Assembly (NCBI GenBank): GCA_001910725.1
Contig: MJGA01000006.1
Location: 1,240,001-1,304,000 of the forward strand
Length of the DNA stretch: 64,000 nt
Reading direction: 5' to 3'
Origin: Phanerodontia chrysosporium
Taxonomy: Eukaryota; Basidiomycota; Agaricomycetes; Polyporales; Phanerochaetaceae
Each line of letters starts with the position of its first letter. Position 1 is the stretch's first letter. Made by a program: the position numbers and the translations under genes. The notes under the pieces were generated by a model. The model searched no databases and had not been told where the DNA came from. It worked only from the letters and a program-made list of their open reading frames with translations. Positions 26,250-36,562 of this stretch are shown one piece after another.

Positions 26250-26787
26250 TGAAGCGCCTCGGGAGCGGCTAGACTAGGCAAACCAACCTAACCCACACCC
26301 GGCAGGCTCGGAGGGGGTGAGACGGCAGTCAGTGGGACCAGCGAGGGCGACCCGAGGGTGCGTGCGAGGTGCCGAGGGGTCGCGAGACGGTGCGTGGGCG
26401 CTTACGGACGCGAGAGCGCGAACACAGCGAGACGGTCGCAGGCGAGGTCGCAGGTAACGGGGATGGTATTGCTTGAGAGGGGAGTGTCTGTAGGTACAGG
26501 TTTTATAGTCTAAAGAATCGGAGATATACGGAATAAAAGTGAGAGGAACACAAAGGAAAAACAGAAAAACCGAAACCGCCTACGGCGGAGCTCGCGGAAC
26601 GCGAGCGTGTGGCGTCACAGTGTGCGCGGCGAGCGCGTTCGAGACTGCGGTGACCATATGGCAGGGTGCCGACGTCGTCCGCGAGGGTGCGAGGACCGCA
26701 TGGCTGAGGCCGAGGTGCACGGCTCGGCGCCTGCTCGGACATGGCTTCGGCGCGGCTTGCGAGCTCAGCGCGGCGCGAGGCGCATCA
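26250..26787 (-). repeat. 5' LTR of element B
   Basis: 538 bp partner of 23348-23885. It ends CATCA, followed by the ACGC target copy. Confidence 0.9.
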
Positions 26788-27211
26788 ACGCGGTCACGTG
26801 TTGGTCACGTGTTGGGAATGGACTCAGAGTCATGTGAGGATCTTATCTTTATCTTATCTATGATGTAGACGCTCCGGTACAAGGGTATAGTAGGTAGCCA
26901 GACCCAGGGTCCGGGTAGTGTATTCTAGAATAGCGTAGAAGGTTCCGGACACATCCGGTACTCAGCTTTAGACTTCGCCGAGCCCGGAGTGTCTTGGCAA
27001 GTATCGCACCATCATCACGCCATCGCGCATGTGATGGGCAGTATCAAGGGTCTCGGGTAGTACCAGGGGTCCTCCCCTTCATGTATATATACCGGGCTCT
27101 GCTGGGCTTAAGTCCCCAGCATCATCTATCTCGTCTACCACCACTTCACTCTCGCAGTCAAGTCTCACCCCACCAAAGCTACTAAGGTAAGTAGCGGGGT
27201 TTACTTTGACA
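26788..27211 (+). repeat. 5' LTR of element F, right fragment
   Basis: It resumes LTR A after element B and contains a TATATATA box at 27084-27091. A strong splice donor, AAG/GTAAGT, is at 27187. The LTR ends CTTTGACA at 27211, the same end as the inverted solo copy at 58386. Confidence 0.85.
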
Positions 27212-28061
27212 TTTAGATGATGCTATACCCCTTCGCGTCGACGTCGGCCTTAAGGGCTTGATCGTCGTGCGCAGCGTGCTCGACGTCGTTGCCGGCGACG
27301 TCGGCACCTTTACTACTCATAATCTTGCGTTCGCAGGTTTGTTTCTTCGATGCGCGACTACCACCTGTAATAGGGGTAGTTATCATTCGTGGGGCTGGCG
27401 ACTGAGGTCCACCTGTAAAAGGGGGCTGTACGTCGTCGGCCATGGGGTCGCATGGGCATTACTCGTCGAATTATCGCGAGTGATGTTTGTGTTGGCGGGT
27501 TCGCAGCGCACTTCGACCTGTAATAGGCGATGCTGTGCTCGGCCTGTCCGGAGACCTAAACGACTTGGGATCTGGGGGATACGTTGGGCCACCTGACAAG
27601 GGGCTTGACATGTTGAGACCCACCGTTGGACACGTGGCGCCAGGAGTGCGACCATGTGGGCGGGCTGTGCAATACAGCATGGGAATCTTCTTGCCGATCC
27701 ACAGGCGTAAGTGGCCACGCGACGCGTGGGGTGTTGAGTCCACCGCAAGGTGGCCGCATCCCCAGTACTGGATGACAAGCGGTAAGACGCTAGCATCTAG
27801 GAAGTCCATGGAGATCGTAGCTGTAAGGCACGACAAACCATTTGCAGCGGGTGTGGAAACCCGACTGAGATCTGAAACTCCCCCATCGCGCATGTGCAGA
27901 GAGATAATGGCATGCCATAAACGACTCTACCCACGAATGCGCGCGCATCAAGATTCGAACCGCAGCAAGAGAGGGCTGGTAACCCTCATTTTCTGAGCAC
28001 TTTTCCTTTCCATAAGTCGTACCTGTAAAAGGACGATGGTTGATTATGTTATCACACAGAA
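27212..28061 (+). promoter_or_regulatory. Leader of element F, probably largely an intron
   Basis: It lies between LTR A and ORF0. The donor at 27187 and an acceptor CACAG at about 28060, directly before AAATGAAG, would remove about 870 bases and put the ORF0 ATG first in the message. Inside are four copies of ACCTGTAAWAGG (27362, 27411, 27516, 28021), a CCACC-GCAA-GGTGG hairpin (27740-27753), and a 26 bp stretch at 27692-27717 shared with the leader of element E. No primer-binding site is obvious. Confidence 0.5.
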
Positions 28062-28774
28062 ATGAAGTTCTACAACAAGACCATCATTGCCCACAACGCC
28101 GCCGCCCCCTACCCCTCCCTTGCCGAACGCATCTTGCTTCGCAAGGAGACCCAAGAAAAAGTCTACGAGGAGGTCAAGGAGAAGCTGACCGAGATCGAGC
28201 GCCCCAAACAGTGCGAGAAGTATCTCCTCCAGCGCGAGCGTAACCGTCGCACCGTCACCCGCCCCGTTCCGAAGGCCAAGCAGGATCGCATCAACGAGGA
28301 GTTCGAGGAACGCCTCTGGGCGCTCGAACAGGCCTCCAGGCTCATCATGGAGATGAAGGCGCGCAAGCGTCTCGAGGACCGGATTTCGAATCCGGCTCCC
28401 TCACTCCTGAGTCGCCTGGGCCCCCCTCAGCACCTGTCTCAAGAAGAGGTCGAGGAGACATACGGGAACGACGGCGACATGCAAGGCAAGGTCCCGAAAG
28501 AAGCAGGTCGTATGCAGAAGTCGCACATCATCGATCGAACCAAAGAGATGATGAACTTGTTCAACGCGGTAAACCTTCGTTTGGTACCGCTCAGCGACCA
28601 CCTCATCGACATCGACAAGGTCAACAAGGAGCTAGGCGATGAGGTCTCGAAGTTGCTCGTCGACTTCGAAGACTTATACGACCACTTCGACGAGAACAAG
28701 GGGAGAAAGAAGTTGAAGGGAAAGCATTACAGGTGGATTACGAGGGATTTAAAGAAAATAAAATATGTATCCTT

Positions 28775-29306
28775 TGTCAAGGTGCGGGTCGGAGGTGGGC
28801 CGGAGAACGGAGAACGGGGCGGAGAAAGGGTCGGAGAAGGGCGGAGGTCGGAGGTCGGATGGCAGTCGGCTTCAGCCTTAAAGGGCTGCGCCCTCGGCGG
28901 TCTGCGTTGCCTGGATTTCGGAGTCGGAGGTACGGAGAAGTGGCGGGGTTCGGGCCCACACAGAGATTGCGAGAAAGGATTAAGCAGAGTCGAGAAGGTA
29001 CAGGGGGGACCTAAGTCGATATCCGAACTGAGGATACAAGTGCTAGCGCGGGAGCTTATATACTACTGAGTCCGGAGTTCGTGGAGATGGTCGGAGATGT
29101 ACAAAACATATCATACTTCCAATCTGGGATTTGTCTCAGGAACGAAGGGGTAAAGGTTTTGCGAGATGATGAAGGCATGTGGTGAAGATAAGACCTTAGC
29201 AACCAACCGGAGTCGCAACTCCGAATGTCCGTGCTACCCCGTAGCTTCCCTCGAACTCCGGCGTTCTCCATGACCGGAGTTAGCTCGGAATTTCAGCGCC
29301 ATGACA
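28775..29306 (-). repeat. 3' LTR of element C
   Basis: 532 bp, TGTCAAGG to CATGACA on the plus strand. No difference from 36031-36562 was found by eye. Confidence 0.93.
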
Positions 29307-29325
29307 GTACCTCCCTCTTAGGCCG
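29307..29325 (-). promoter_or_regulatory. Polypurine tract region of element C
   Basis: The minus strand reads AAGAGGGAGGTAC directly against the 3' LTR. Confidence 0.5.
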
Positions 29326-29512
29326 AGACCTTCGAGGCCAAGCGAATTCGCGACATCGTACGATTTTCGTATTTTTCGTGCCCCAACGGAATGCGGCGTT
29401 CCCCAGCGGATGAAAATTGATCGGGTATCCGGGGTTGCGGAAGGGGTGCCCGGGGTACGGATTTCGGGTATTTTAGGCTCGCGGATTCTGGCTGGGGTTC
29501 CTCAGAACCACC

Positions 29513-30680
29513 ATGTCTTCCGAAGACGAACGACTCGAGCAGGGTGAGTACCCCGGGGTTCTTTCTCCGGAGTCTGACGCTAACGGAGTTCGCAGAAATC
29601 CGGGAGGCCGAGGAGGAGGCCAAGAGGGCCCTCGAGGAGGCGGCGCGCAAACGGCGCGAGATCGAGCAGCGGCGCGAGGAGGCGAAGCGGAAGGCGGAGG
29701 AGGAGAGGCTGAAGGCGGCGGAGGAGGAGAAGCGGAAGGCGGCGGAGGCGGAGAAGCGGAAGCGGGCGGCGGAGCTGCGGAAGCAGCGGGAGGAGAAGGA
29801 GGCGAGCGGGTCCGCGTCGGCCGCGAAGAGGAAGCGGCCGGAGGTGGCGGAGGGGTCCGCGGAGGCGGAGGCCCGGAGGCACGCGGAGGCGGAGGCCGCG
29901 AAGCAGGCCCCTTGCGACTCTTGTCGCAAGTTGGGCCTGGAGTGCGAGTGGCGGGTTGGGGGGCGGGCGAAGGCCTGCCAGCCGTGTGCGGTCGCCAAGC
30001 GGCCGTGCACGAAGGGTGGCGTCTCCGTGAGCGGAGTCGCGCCGCGGAAGAAGGCCGCGGAGAAGGGGAAGGGCAAGGCCCCGGTGACGGCGGAGGAGGT
30101 CGCGGACTCTGAGGCCGGAGTGGAGTCGGAGGTGGCGACGGCCGCGGGGGCGATCGCGGAGGCCCTGGGCCTCCTGACGGAGGCGGTGGACGACCTCACG
30201 GCGGAGGTCAAGCGCCAGGGCGACAAGACCCGGCGCGAGTTCGCCAAGTTCGCCTACACCATGGGGGTGTTGGCGGACACGCTGTACGCCGGTCTCGCCG
30301 ACCCGGACTTCGACGACGCCCTCGTCCGGATGCAGGGTCTGGGTCCGGCGCCGGGGCCGGAGGTGGAGGTGCCGGCGGAGCAGGTGGAGGCGGTGCGGAG
30401 GGAGCTGGGCCTGATCAAGGCGGATCAGGCGCGGTGGCCCCGTGAGGTCAAGAAGTGGGCCGTCCGCGTGGGGTCGATGAAGGCGGAGTTGGAGCGGGCG
30501 GAGGCGGAGCAGAGCGGAGAAGAAGACGGAGAAGGAGACGAAGAAGAAGAAGAAGGGGGCCCTTTGGCGGAGGCGCAGGAGACGGAGGGTGAGGAGGAGA
30601 GCTCGGAGGAGAGCTCGGAGTCGTCGTCGGAGGAGGAGGCGGAGAAAAGTCCGGCGCGGAAGAAGGCGAGGAAAGAGTAG
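29513..30680 (+). CDS. Antisense accessory gene of element C: Zn2Cys6-like coiled-coil protein
   Basis: ATG at 29513 (ACCACCATGTC). Exon 1 is 29513-29543; the intron 29544-29595 has GTGAGT, a GCTAAC-type branch site and CAG; exon 2 is 29596-30680. The product is about 371 aa: a highly charged Glu/Lys/Arg coiled coil (about residues 10-90), then a cysteine cluster C-x2-C-x6-C-x10-C-x2-C-x6-C (at about 29920-30007; CDSCRKLGLEC and CQPCAVAKRPC), then a helical region (TEAVDDLTAEVKRQGDKTRR) and an acidic Ser/Glu tail. The spacing fits the fungal Zn2Cys6 DNA-binding cluster, although the order (coiled coil first) is unusual. It is transcribed towards pol, tail to tail, and lies wholly inside the transposon. 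It could regulate the LTR or bind DNA during integration; neither is shown. Confidence 0.8.
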
Positions 30681-30927
30681 AGGGTTTTGTTTTCTTTTTG
30701 TTTATGTTATGTTTTTCTTTTTTAATACTATGTGATGTTTTCGGGGAATTCTTGTGTGAGTGAGAGAGTGAACGGATACGGGAGACCGGAATTAGGGACA
30801 GAGTTCGGAGACGGAGAAAGCGGAGAAATCGGAGAAATCGGAGAGAGACTTTGTTTGGGTTTTTTTTTTTTTTGATGTTGGTTCAGGGCGAGAGAGAGAA
30901 AAATGGAGAGAGAGAAACGGAAGGGTA

Positions 30928-33900
30928 TCATCGGGGTACGGAGTCCGAGAGTGGACCGGGTTTTTCGGGGTACCGGAGATGGAAGTCCGCAATGTGTTCC
31001 TGAGCATGCTCTAGCTCGCTTGCCGGAATCCATTCGAACTCTTCGTCGGTGTTTTCATATCCTAGCCAGCGGACCTTGTAGAGGAGGGGGCATCTCCGAC
31101 GTTTGTCGAACTTGGAGTCTACGATCTCGGAGATTTCGTATTCGAGGTCTCCGTTGATTTCGACCGGAGGTGGCGGAGATGTAGTCCGACCTGGAATAGA
31201 ACTAGAAAGGTGAGGTTCTAACATGGATATGTGGTACACGGGGTGTACGGTGCGGAATTCGCGGGGTAGCTGCAGTGTGTAGGACTGCGGGCCAACCTTT
31301 GCTATGACCTTGTAAGGGCCAAGCATTTTCTCCGCAAGCTTCGGAGATGGACGGGTAGTCCGGAAGTGCTTAGCCTTGACGAAGACCATGTCTCCGACCT
31401 GAAGGTCAGGCGGAGGTGATCTCCGGGCATCGGCAGGTCCTTGGTAGCGCTTCTGAGCTTCCGCGATCTGTGTCCGGAGCTCCGACTGGAGCTCGTGGAG
31501 ATCGACAGCGAAGTCGCGAGCGCGGGCGGACGCGATGTCACGCTCGGGGTGCACTGTGAGATTCGGGTGATAACCCTTGTTAGCGAAGAACGGAGAAATG
31601 CCCGTTGTTGCGCTCGGGGCATTGTTGTACGCAAACTCCGCGAGCGGAAGTAACTCCGACCAGTTGTCCTGCTGGTAGTTGCAGTACATCCGGAGATACT
31701 GCTCAAGAGTCTGGTTAGTACGCTCTGTCTGCCCATCTGCCTCGGGGTGATACCCGGAGGTGTAGTGGAGCTCGATGTCCAGAGCCAGTGCCAGAGAGCG
31801 GAAAAACTGAGAGACAAATTCGGAACCTCGGTCGGAGGTGACGTGCGAGGGAACTCCGTGCTTGGAGAAAACGTGGAGGATGAACAACTTAGCTAGTCCC
31901 GGAGCATCAATCTCGTCGTGGGTGGGGATGAAGATTGCCTGCTTTGTGAGACGATCCACCACCACAAGGATAGCGGAGAATCCGAAGGACTTCGGAAGGT
32001 GCTCGATGAAGTCCATGGAGATGGAGTTCCATGGCTTCTCCGGGATCGGAAGTTGTTGCAGAGTTCCGTATGGCTTGTGCCGGGTCGCCTTGGATCTCCT
32101 GCAAGTCGTGCAAGACTGGCAGTAGTCCTTGACAAACCCACGAACACCGGGCCACGTATACTCGCGTCGGAGGAGCTCGAGAGTCTTGTTAAAGCCATAG
32201 TGACCCGCGAGGGGGTGATCGTGCTTATAACGGAGAACTCGGAGCCGGAGTTCGGGAATGTCGGGGACGTAGATGCGATTATCGAGAAGAAGTAAACCTG
32301 TATTATCAGCGGACCAGCGCGGAGGAAGCGGAGATTGGGAAAGAATAGAAGAAGCAAGGGAATCCGTAGCCAAAGCCTTACGAATATCGTCGTGCAATGT
32401 TTCCACGTCCATAGTGACCACAGCCCGGAGAACCGGAGCTGCGAGGATGGTCGCTCGGAGGGATGCAGCGAGATGTTCGGAGGTGAAGATCGGCTTGTAG
32501 TTGTGCGGATTGACGTTGGCGTAGCCGTTACCTCCCTCCTTAAGGTAGACGTCCCATCGTCGAGTGAGCGCGTCGGGCTTGGTGCCCAGACGGCCGGGAC
32601 GGAAGCGGATGACCATGTTGAAGGAGTTCAGAAACTCCGACCACCGGGCTTGTCTCCGGGTCAGGAGTTTCGTCGTGGAGAAATACTCCAGGTTCTTGTG
32701 GTCGGTGATGACGTCTATGGGGGTAGAGGAGCCTTCGAGGTAGTGCCGCCAGATGCGGAATGCCTCGAAGATGGCTAGCAACTCCTTGTCGTGAACGTCG
32801 TAGTTCAACTCCGGAGCGGAGAACGTCCGGGAGTGGAACGCAAGCGGATGAACGCCGTCGTCCGTGACCATGGATAGGATGGCCGCTAGTGCATAGTCGG
32901 ACGCATCGGTCTCCACAATCAACGGAGCTCCGGGCTTCCATTGCGCCAGTGTCGGAGCGGACGTGAAAGCCTTTTTCAAGGTATCGAACGCCTCCTGACA
33001 CTGCGGAGTCCACCTCCACGGAGTATTCTTCCGGGTGAGACGGGTTAGCGGAACAACGATATCGGAATAGAAAGGAATGAAGCGACGATAGAAATTTGCA
33101 AACCCTAGGAAGGACTGGATGTCCTTGACCTTCCGCGGAGTAGGCCAGTCAAGAATAATCTTGACCTTGTCCTCGGACATCGAAAGTCCGGAGGGGGACA
33201 AGATGTATCCGAGGTACTCCACCGAGTCAGTGTGGAACTGACACTTTGGAGCCTTGGCGTAGAGGCCATGCTCGCGGAGTCTGCGGAGAACTTCGCGGAC
33301 GTGTTTCCGGTGCTCCTCCGGAGAATCGGAGTAGATGAGGATATCGTCGAGGTAGACGATAACACATTCATCGAGCAGGTCGCGGAAAACGTCGTTCATG
33401 AATCTCTGGAAAGCAGCAGGAGCATTAGTAAGACCCTCAGGAATAACCAACCACTCGAAAGAGCCGTAGCGCGTGCGGAACGTGGTTTTCCACTCGTCGC
33501 CCTCCGCGATGCGGACCAGATGGTACGCATGGCGGAGATCTATCTTGGTGTAGATACGGGCTTTCCCCGGAGCGTTCAGGAGATCGGAGATGAGCGGAAG
33601 GGGGTAGTGATCTTTCTTGGTGATGCGATTCAGTGCGCGGAAATCCACACAGAGGCGTAAACTCCCGTCCTTCTTCTTGACGAAGAGGATCGGAGCTCCG
33701 TGCGGAGAGGCGGACTGGCGGATGAATCCTGCGGAGAGATTCTTATCGATGAATTCGCGGAGAGCCTGGAGTTCAGCCGGAGATAGGGAGTAGAGACGCC
33801 CCGGAGTTAGGGGTTTTTCATCTTCCAACTCGATTTTGAGGTCGTAGGGTCGGTGAGGGGGTAGAGTGTAGGCACGTTCCTCGCTGAAGACGTCGGCGAA

Positions 33901-34668
33901 GTCGTGATACTCTGGGGGAACATTGGATAGGTCGAGCGGGGGTGTCGGAGCGGGAGTAGCGGAGTTGGAGACGGCGCGCAGACAGAAGTGGAATACTTCT
34001 GAGCCGGGCAACTGCGAGGCTCGCGCGAATGCGGCTGCTCCGATGAGGGAAACGAGAGGAGCGGAGCGGAGTTCAGGAGGAGTGGGATCGGAAGACTCGT
34101 CGGAAGTGGGGGTTTTCTCCGGAGATGTGGTCTTATCAGCCGGAGACGGGGGTACGGGAGAGACTGCAGGCGGAAAGGTGATGGTACGGGCTGCCCAGTC
34201 AATCGACGGATTGAAGGCGGATAGCCAGTTGAGACCTAAGACTGCAGTCGACGGAGAGTCGAGTTTAGTAACGTAGAAAGACAAATCCAGGGTGTTCCTG
34301 GTCGGAAAAGTGACCGGAAGATCAACGGAGAAGGAGATGGTCCCTGCAAGAGATCCATCGAAAAGACGGAGCGGAAGCGGAGGAACGGACTTGAGCCGGA
34401 GATGGTGCCGTTTGGCAAAATCGAAATCAATGAAACAATGTGAGGAGCCACTGTCTAGCAGCGCAAGAAGAGAAAGATCGGGGGGTGCGATTAGCGGAAC
34501 ATAGAAGGAATGCGACGGAGAAAGAGTGGACGCGTTGAGACGGAGCTCCTCGGATGCACGGGAAGATTCAACGCAACTCTCGGCCCGTGCGGAGCCACGA
34601 GAGTTGCTCAGGCTTTTGACTCCGAGCTCTGCGGAGTAGCGGAGCTCGTGGTCGTAGCCGAGCGGGCC
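30928..34668 (-). CDS. Pol of element C (protease-RT-RNase H-integrase-chromodomain)
   Basis: The frame is open from 34668, overlapping the gag end, in the -1 frame relative to gag; the first ATG is only at 34284. Protease: LLALLDSGSSHCFID. RT: LFVKKKDGSLRLCVDFRAL and the YLDDILIYS catalytic box. RNase H: PLIVETDASDYALAAIL. Integrase: an HHCC zinc finger (H...H...CQSCTTC) and DDE residues in SMDFIEH, TSDRGSEFVSQFF and the Glu of HPEADGQTERTNQ. A GPYKVIAKVG GPY/F module is followed by a chromodomain, YEISEIVDSKFDK...YKVRWLGYENTDEEFEW. Everything needed for mobility is present and open. Expression presumably uses -1 frameshifting, but I could not name the slippery site. Confidence 0.9.
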   Translation of the reverse strand, partial: GPLGYDHELRYSAELGVKSLSNSRGSARAESCVESSRASEELRLNASTLSPSHSFYVPLIAPPDLSLLALLDSGSSHCFIDFDFAKRHHLRLKSVPPLPLRLFDGSLAGTISFSVDLPVTFPTRNTLDLSFYVTKLDSPSTAVLGLNWLSAFNPSIDWAARTITFPPAVSPVPPSPADKTTSPEKTPTSDESSDPTPPELRSAPLVSLIGAAAFARASQLPGSEVFHFCLRAVSNSATPAPTPPLDLSNVPPEYHDFADVFSEERAYTLPPHRPYDLKIELEDEKPLTPGRLYSLSPAELQALREFIDKNLSAGFIRQSASPHGAPILFVKKKDGSLRLCVDFRALNRITKKDHYPLPLISDLLNAPGKARIYTKIDLRHAYHLVRIAEGDEWKTTFRTRYGSFEWLVIPEGLTNAPAAFQRFMNDVFRDLLDECVIVYLDDILIYSDSPEEHRKHVREVLRRLREHGLYAKAPKCQFHTDSVEYLGYILSPSGLSMSEDKVKIILDWPTPRKVKDIQSFLGFANFYRRFIPFYSDIVVPLTRLTRKNTPWRWTPQCQEAFDTLKKAFTSAPTLAQWKPGAPLIVETDASDYALAAILSMVTDDGVHPLAFHSRTFSAPELNYDVHDKELLAIFEAFRIWRHYLEGSSTPIDVITDHKNLEYFSTTKLLTRRQARWSEFLNSFNMVIRFRPGRLGTKPDALTRRWDVYLKEGGNGYANVNPHNYKPIFTSEHLAASLRATILAAPVLRAVVTMDVETLHDDIRKALATDSLASSILSQSPLPPRWSADNTGLLLLDNRIYVPDIPELRLRVLRYKHDHPLAGHYGFNKTLELLRREYTWPGVRGFVKDYCQSCTTCRRSKATRHKPYGTLQQLPIPEKPWNSISMDFIEHLPKSFGFSAILVVVDRLTKQAIFIPTHDEIDAPGLAKLFILHVFSKHGVPSHVTSDRGSEFVSQFFRSLALALDIELHYTSGYHPEADGQTERTNQTLEQYLRMYCNYQQDNWSELLPLAEFAYNNAPSATTGISPFFANKGYHPNLTVHPERDIASARARDFAVDLHELQSELRTQIAEAQKRYQGPADARRSPPPDLQVGDMVFVKAKHFRTTRPSPKLAEKMLGPYKVIAKVGPQSYTLQLPREFRTVHPVYHISMLEPHLSSSIPGRTTSPPPPVEINGDLEYEISEIVDSKFDKRRRCPLLYKVRWLGYENTDEEFEWIPASELEHAQEHIADFHLRYPEKPGPLSDSVPR

Positions 34669-36002
34669 TTAGCCTGGGAGGCCGTAGAGGCGGGGTTGGT
34701 ACAGTCCCGGGCCTTGTGGCCGGGCTTTGCGCAGAACATGCACAAGTTGTTTTCGAAACGGCGTTTACGCTCCTCTGGCGTTAGTTTACCGTTCTTGTCC
34801 AAACCCATTGCCTTTGCCCTGTCAGCGGTGGAGTTGTTGCCGCCGCTGTTGCTTCCGGGCCGCGGCGCGGAGTTCGCCCTCGGGTTCGGAGTATCATTCC
34901 TGCCCCCGGAGTTCGAACCCTTTGCCTGGTTGTTGTTGCCGCTGGACTTAGCAGCCTGGTTGCCGTTGCCGCTGCTCGACGCATTGTTAGAACTGCCTCC
35001 GGAGTTGTTACTCCGTGAGCCGGAGTTCTGCGACGAGCTGGCTTTTGGCTGAGACCCCCGTTCACGGCGGATCTCTTCCTGGCGCTCCCAATATCGCCGG
35101 TCGTAGAGCTGGATCATCCTCCGCATTCCGGCCAGCGTTTTAGGCTTGCCGGACGGGGACTCGGAGATCTTGTCCTTGAGCCGGGCTGGAAGGCCCTTGT
35201 AGAGCAAGAAGCACAAGGCCGGCTCGCTCCACTGAACTCGGGATGCTAACCTGTTGAATTCAGCAAGATATTTTGCGCACGGCTTATCGTCGCGCATGGT
35301 TAGCGTCTGGAGTTTGGACTCCGCGTCGCCCTCCGGGTCAAAGACTCCGAAGTTTGACTGGAGTTCTTCCACGAAGATATCCCAGTCGTCAATCCATTCC
35401 GGATCTTCGCCCCTCATGATGGCTGGTTCGAACCAGTCCAACGCAGTACCCTTGAGGTACGAGAGAGCGAAGCTGACCTTGTCCTGACCCCGGGAGAAAC
35501 TCCGGGTATCAGTCCGGAAGGCCAGTTGACACTGGAGCAGGAAGGTGTTGAGCTTCTGTGGGTCGGAGCCATCGAACGGGTCGGGCTTCCGGACCTTCAC
35601 AGAGCGGGGCGGAGGAGAGGAGGACGTCTTACGAGTTAATCGTTCCAGTACCTCCGCTAACCGGACTATGTCCAATGGCGGAGCTTCCTCGTTCCGTGGC
35701 TCCGAACGCCGTGAGCCGGAACGGGACTGGGAGCCCTCTCTACTCCGGTCGGAATCCTGGAACGGGTTGTTCGGGGATTCGCGAGGCATGTGGAATTCCG
35801 GGACCGGAGGTTCCTCAGAGGCCCGGTTTTCCGGCTGCGGCTCTGCAGCCTGGGGTTCCTCGTCTGGACCTAGTTCTTCGAACCGGTCCTCGTCCGGAGT
35901 CGTGTGTCGTCGCGGCACGGGTCGTTGCGACGTGGATCGTTGCGACGTGGATCGTCGCGGCCGGACGTTGATGTGTCCGTACGCCTGCTGGAAGGCGCTC
36001 AT
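34608..36002 (-). CDS. Gag of element C
   Basis: The ATG at 36002 lies only 28 bp inside the 5' LTR, so there is no ORF0 here. 464 aa: an Arg/Ser/Pro-rich start, a retrotransposon Gag core (VRKPDPFDGSDPQKLNTFL, then AFRTDTR, ALDWFEPAI, WSEPALCFL), a low-complexity Ser/Asn/Gly linker and a zinc knuckle CMFCAKPGHKARDC (C-x2-C-x4-H-x4-C). It stops at 34608 while pol continues in the -1 frame. Confidence 0.85.
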   Translation of the reverse strand: MSAFQQAYGHINVRPRRSTSQRSTSQRPVPRRHTTPDEDRFEELGPDEEPQAAEPQPENRASEEPPVPEFHMPRESPNNPFQDSDRSREGSQSRSGSRRSEPRNEEAPPLDIVRLAEVLERLTRKTSSSPPPRSVKVRKPDPFDGSDPQKLNTFLLQCQLAFRTDTRSFSRGQDKVSFALSYLKGTALDWFEPAIMRGEDPEWIDDWDIFVEELQSNFGVFDPEGDAESKLQTLTMRDDKPCAKYLAEFNRLASRVQWSEPALCFLLYKGLPARLKDKISESPSGKPKTLAGMRRMIQLYDRRYWERQEEIRRERGSQPKASSSQNSGSRSNNSGGSSNNASSSGNGNQAAKSSGNNNQAKGSNSGGRNDTPNPRANSAPRPGSNSGGNNSTADRAKAMGLDKNGKLTPEERKRRFENNLCMFCAKPGHKARDCTNPASTASQAKARSATTTSSATPQSSESKA

Positions 36003-36030
36003 GCAGTGCCGAGTGTGAGTTCGGATATAC

Positions 36031-36562
36031 TGTCAAGGTGCGGGTCGGAGGTGGGCCGGAGAACGGAGAACGGGGCGGAGAAAGGGTCGGAGAAGGGCGG
36101 AGGTCGGAGGTCGGATGGCAGTCGGCTTCAGCCTTAAAGGGCTGCGCCCTCGGCGGTCTGCGTTGCCTGGATTTCGGAGTCGGAGGTACGGAGAAGTGGC
36201 GGGGTTCGGGCCCACACAGAGATTGCGAGAAAGGATTAAGCAGAGTCGAGAAGGTACAGGGGGGACCTAAGTCGATATCCGAACTGAGGATACAAGTGCT
36301 AGCGCGGGAGCTTATATACTACTGAGTCCGGAGTTCGTGGAGATGGTCGGAGATGTACAAAACATATCATACTTCCAATCTGGGATTTGTCTCAGGAACG
36401 AAGGGGTAAAGGTTTTGCGAGATGATGAAGGCATGTGGTGAAGATAAGACCTTAGCAACCAACCGGAGTCGCAACTCCGAATGTCCGTGCTACCCCGTAG
36501 CTTCCCTCGAACTCCGGCGTTCTCCATGACCGGAGTTAGCTCGGAATTTCAGCGCCATGACA
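36031..36562 (-). repeat. 5' LTR of element C
   Basis: 532 bp. It carries a minus-strand TATATAAG box (36311-36318). It abuts the TCCTT target copy. Confidence 0.93.

Larger units (their letters stand above)
23348..26787 (-). mobile_element. Element B: gag-only, non-autonomous LTR retrotransposon
   Basis: Two 538 bp LTRs (23348-23885 and 26250-26787) begin TGAAGCG and end CATCA; I see a single difference between them. Target duplication is ACGC on both sides, inside LTR A. The interior carries only a gag-like frame on the minus strand; protease, reverse transcriptase and integrase are absent. Minus-strand order: 5' LTR at right, possible primer site, gag, purine tract, 3' LTR at left. Confidence 0.88.
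28775..36562 (-). mobile_element. Element C: full-length, apparently intact Ty3/gypsy chromovirus
   Basis: Two 532 bp LTRs look identical throughout, and the target duplication TCCTT flanks both ends (28770-28774 and 36563-36567), inside ORF0 of F. On the minus strand: gag, then pol in the -1 frame with protease, RT, RNase H, integrase and chromodomain, all open. Between pol and the 3' LTR lies 1.6 kb carrying a gene on the opposite strand. Identical LTRs and open frames make it a very young, possibly active copy. Confidence 0.93.

Noticed and set aside
23678..26787. Plus-strand ORFs inside element B and its LTRs
   Set aside because: They lie opposite the gag frame and repeat only because the LTR is duplicated.
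27945..27995. tRNA-like stretch with a GGTTCGAATC-type loop (minus strand)
   Set aside because: The T-stem and acceptor stem do not pair; only the loop resembles a tRNA.
29513..30112. Second long ORF overlapping the antisense gene of element C
   Set aside because: It is the unspliced frame past the intron, Gly/Arg-rich and biased as a shadow frame.
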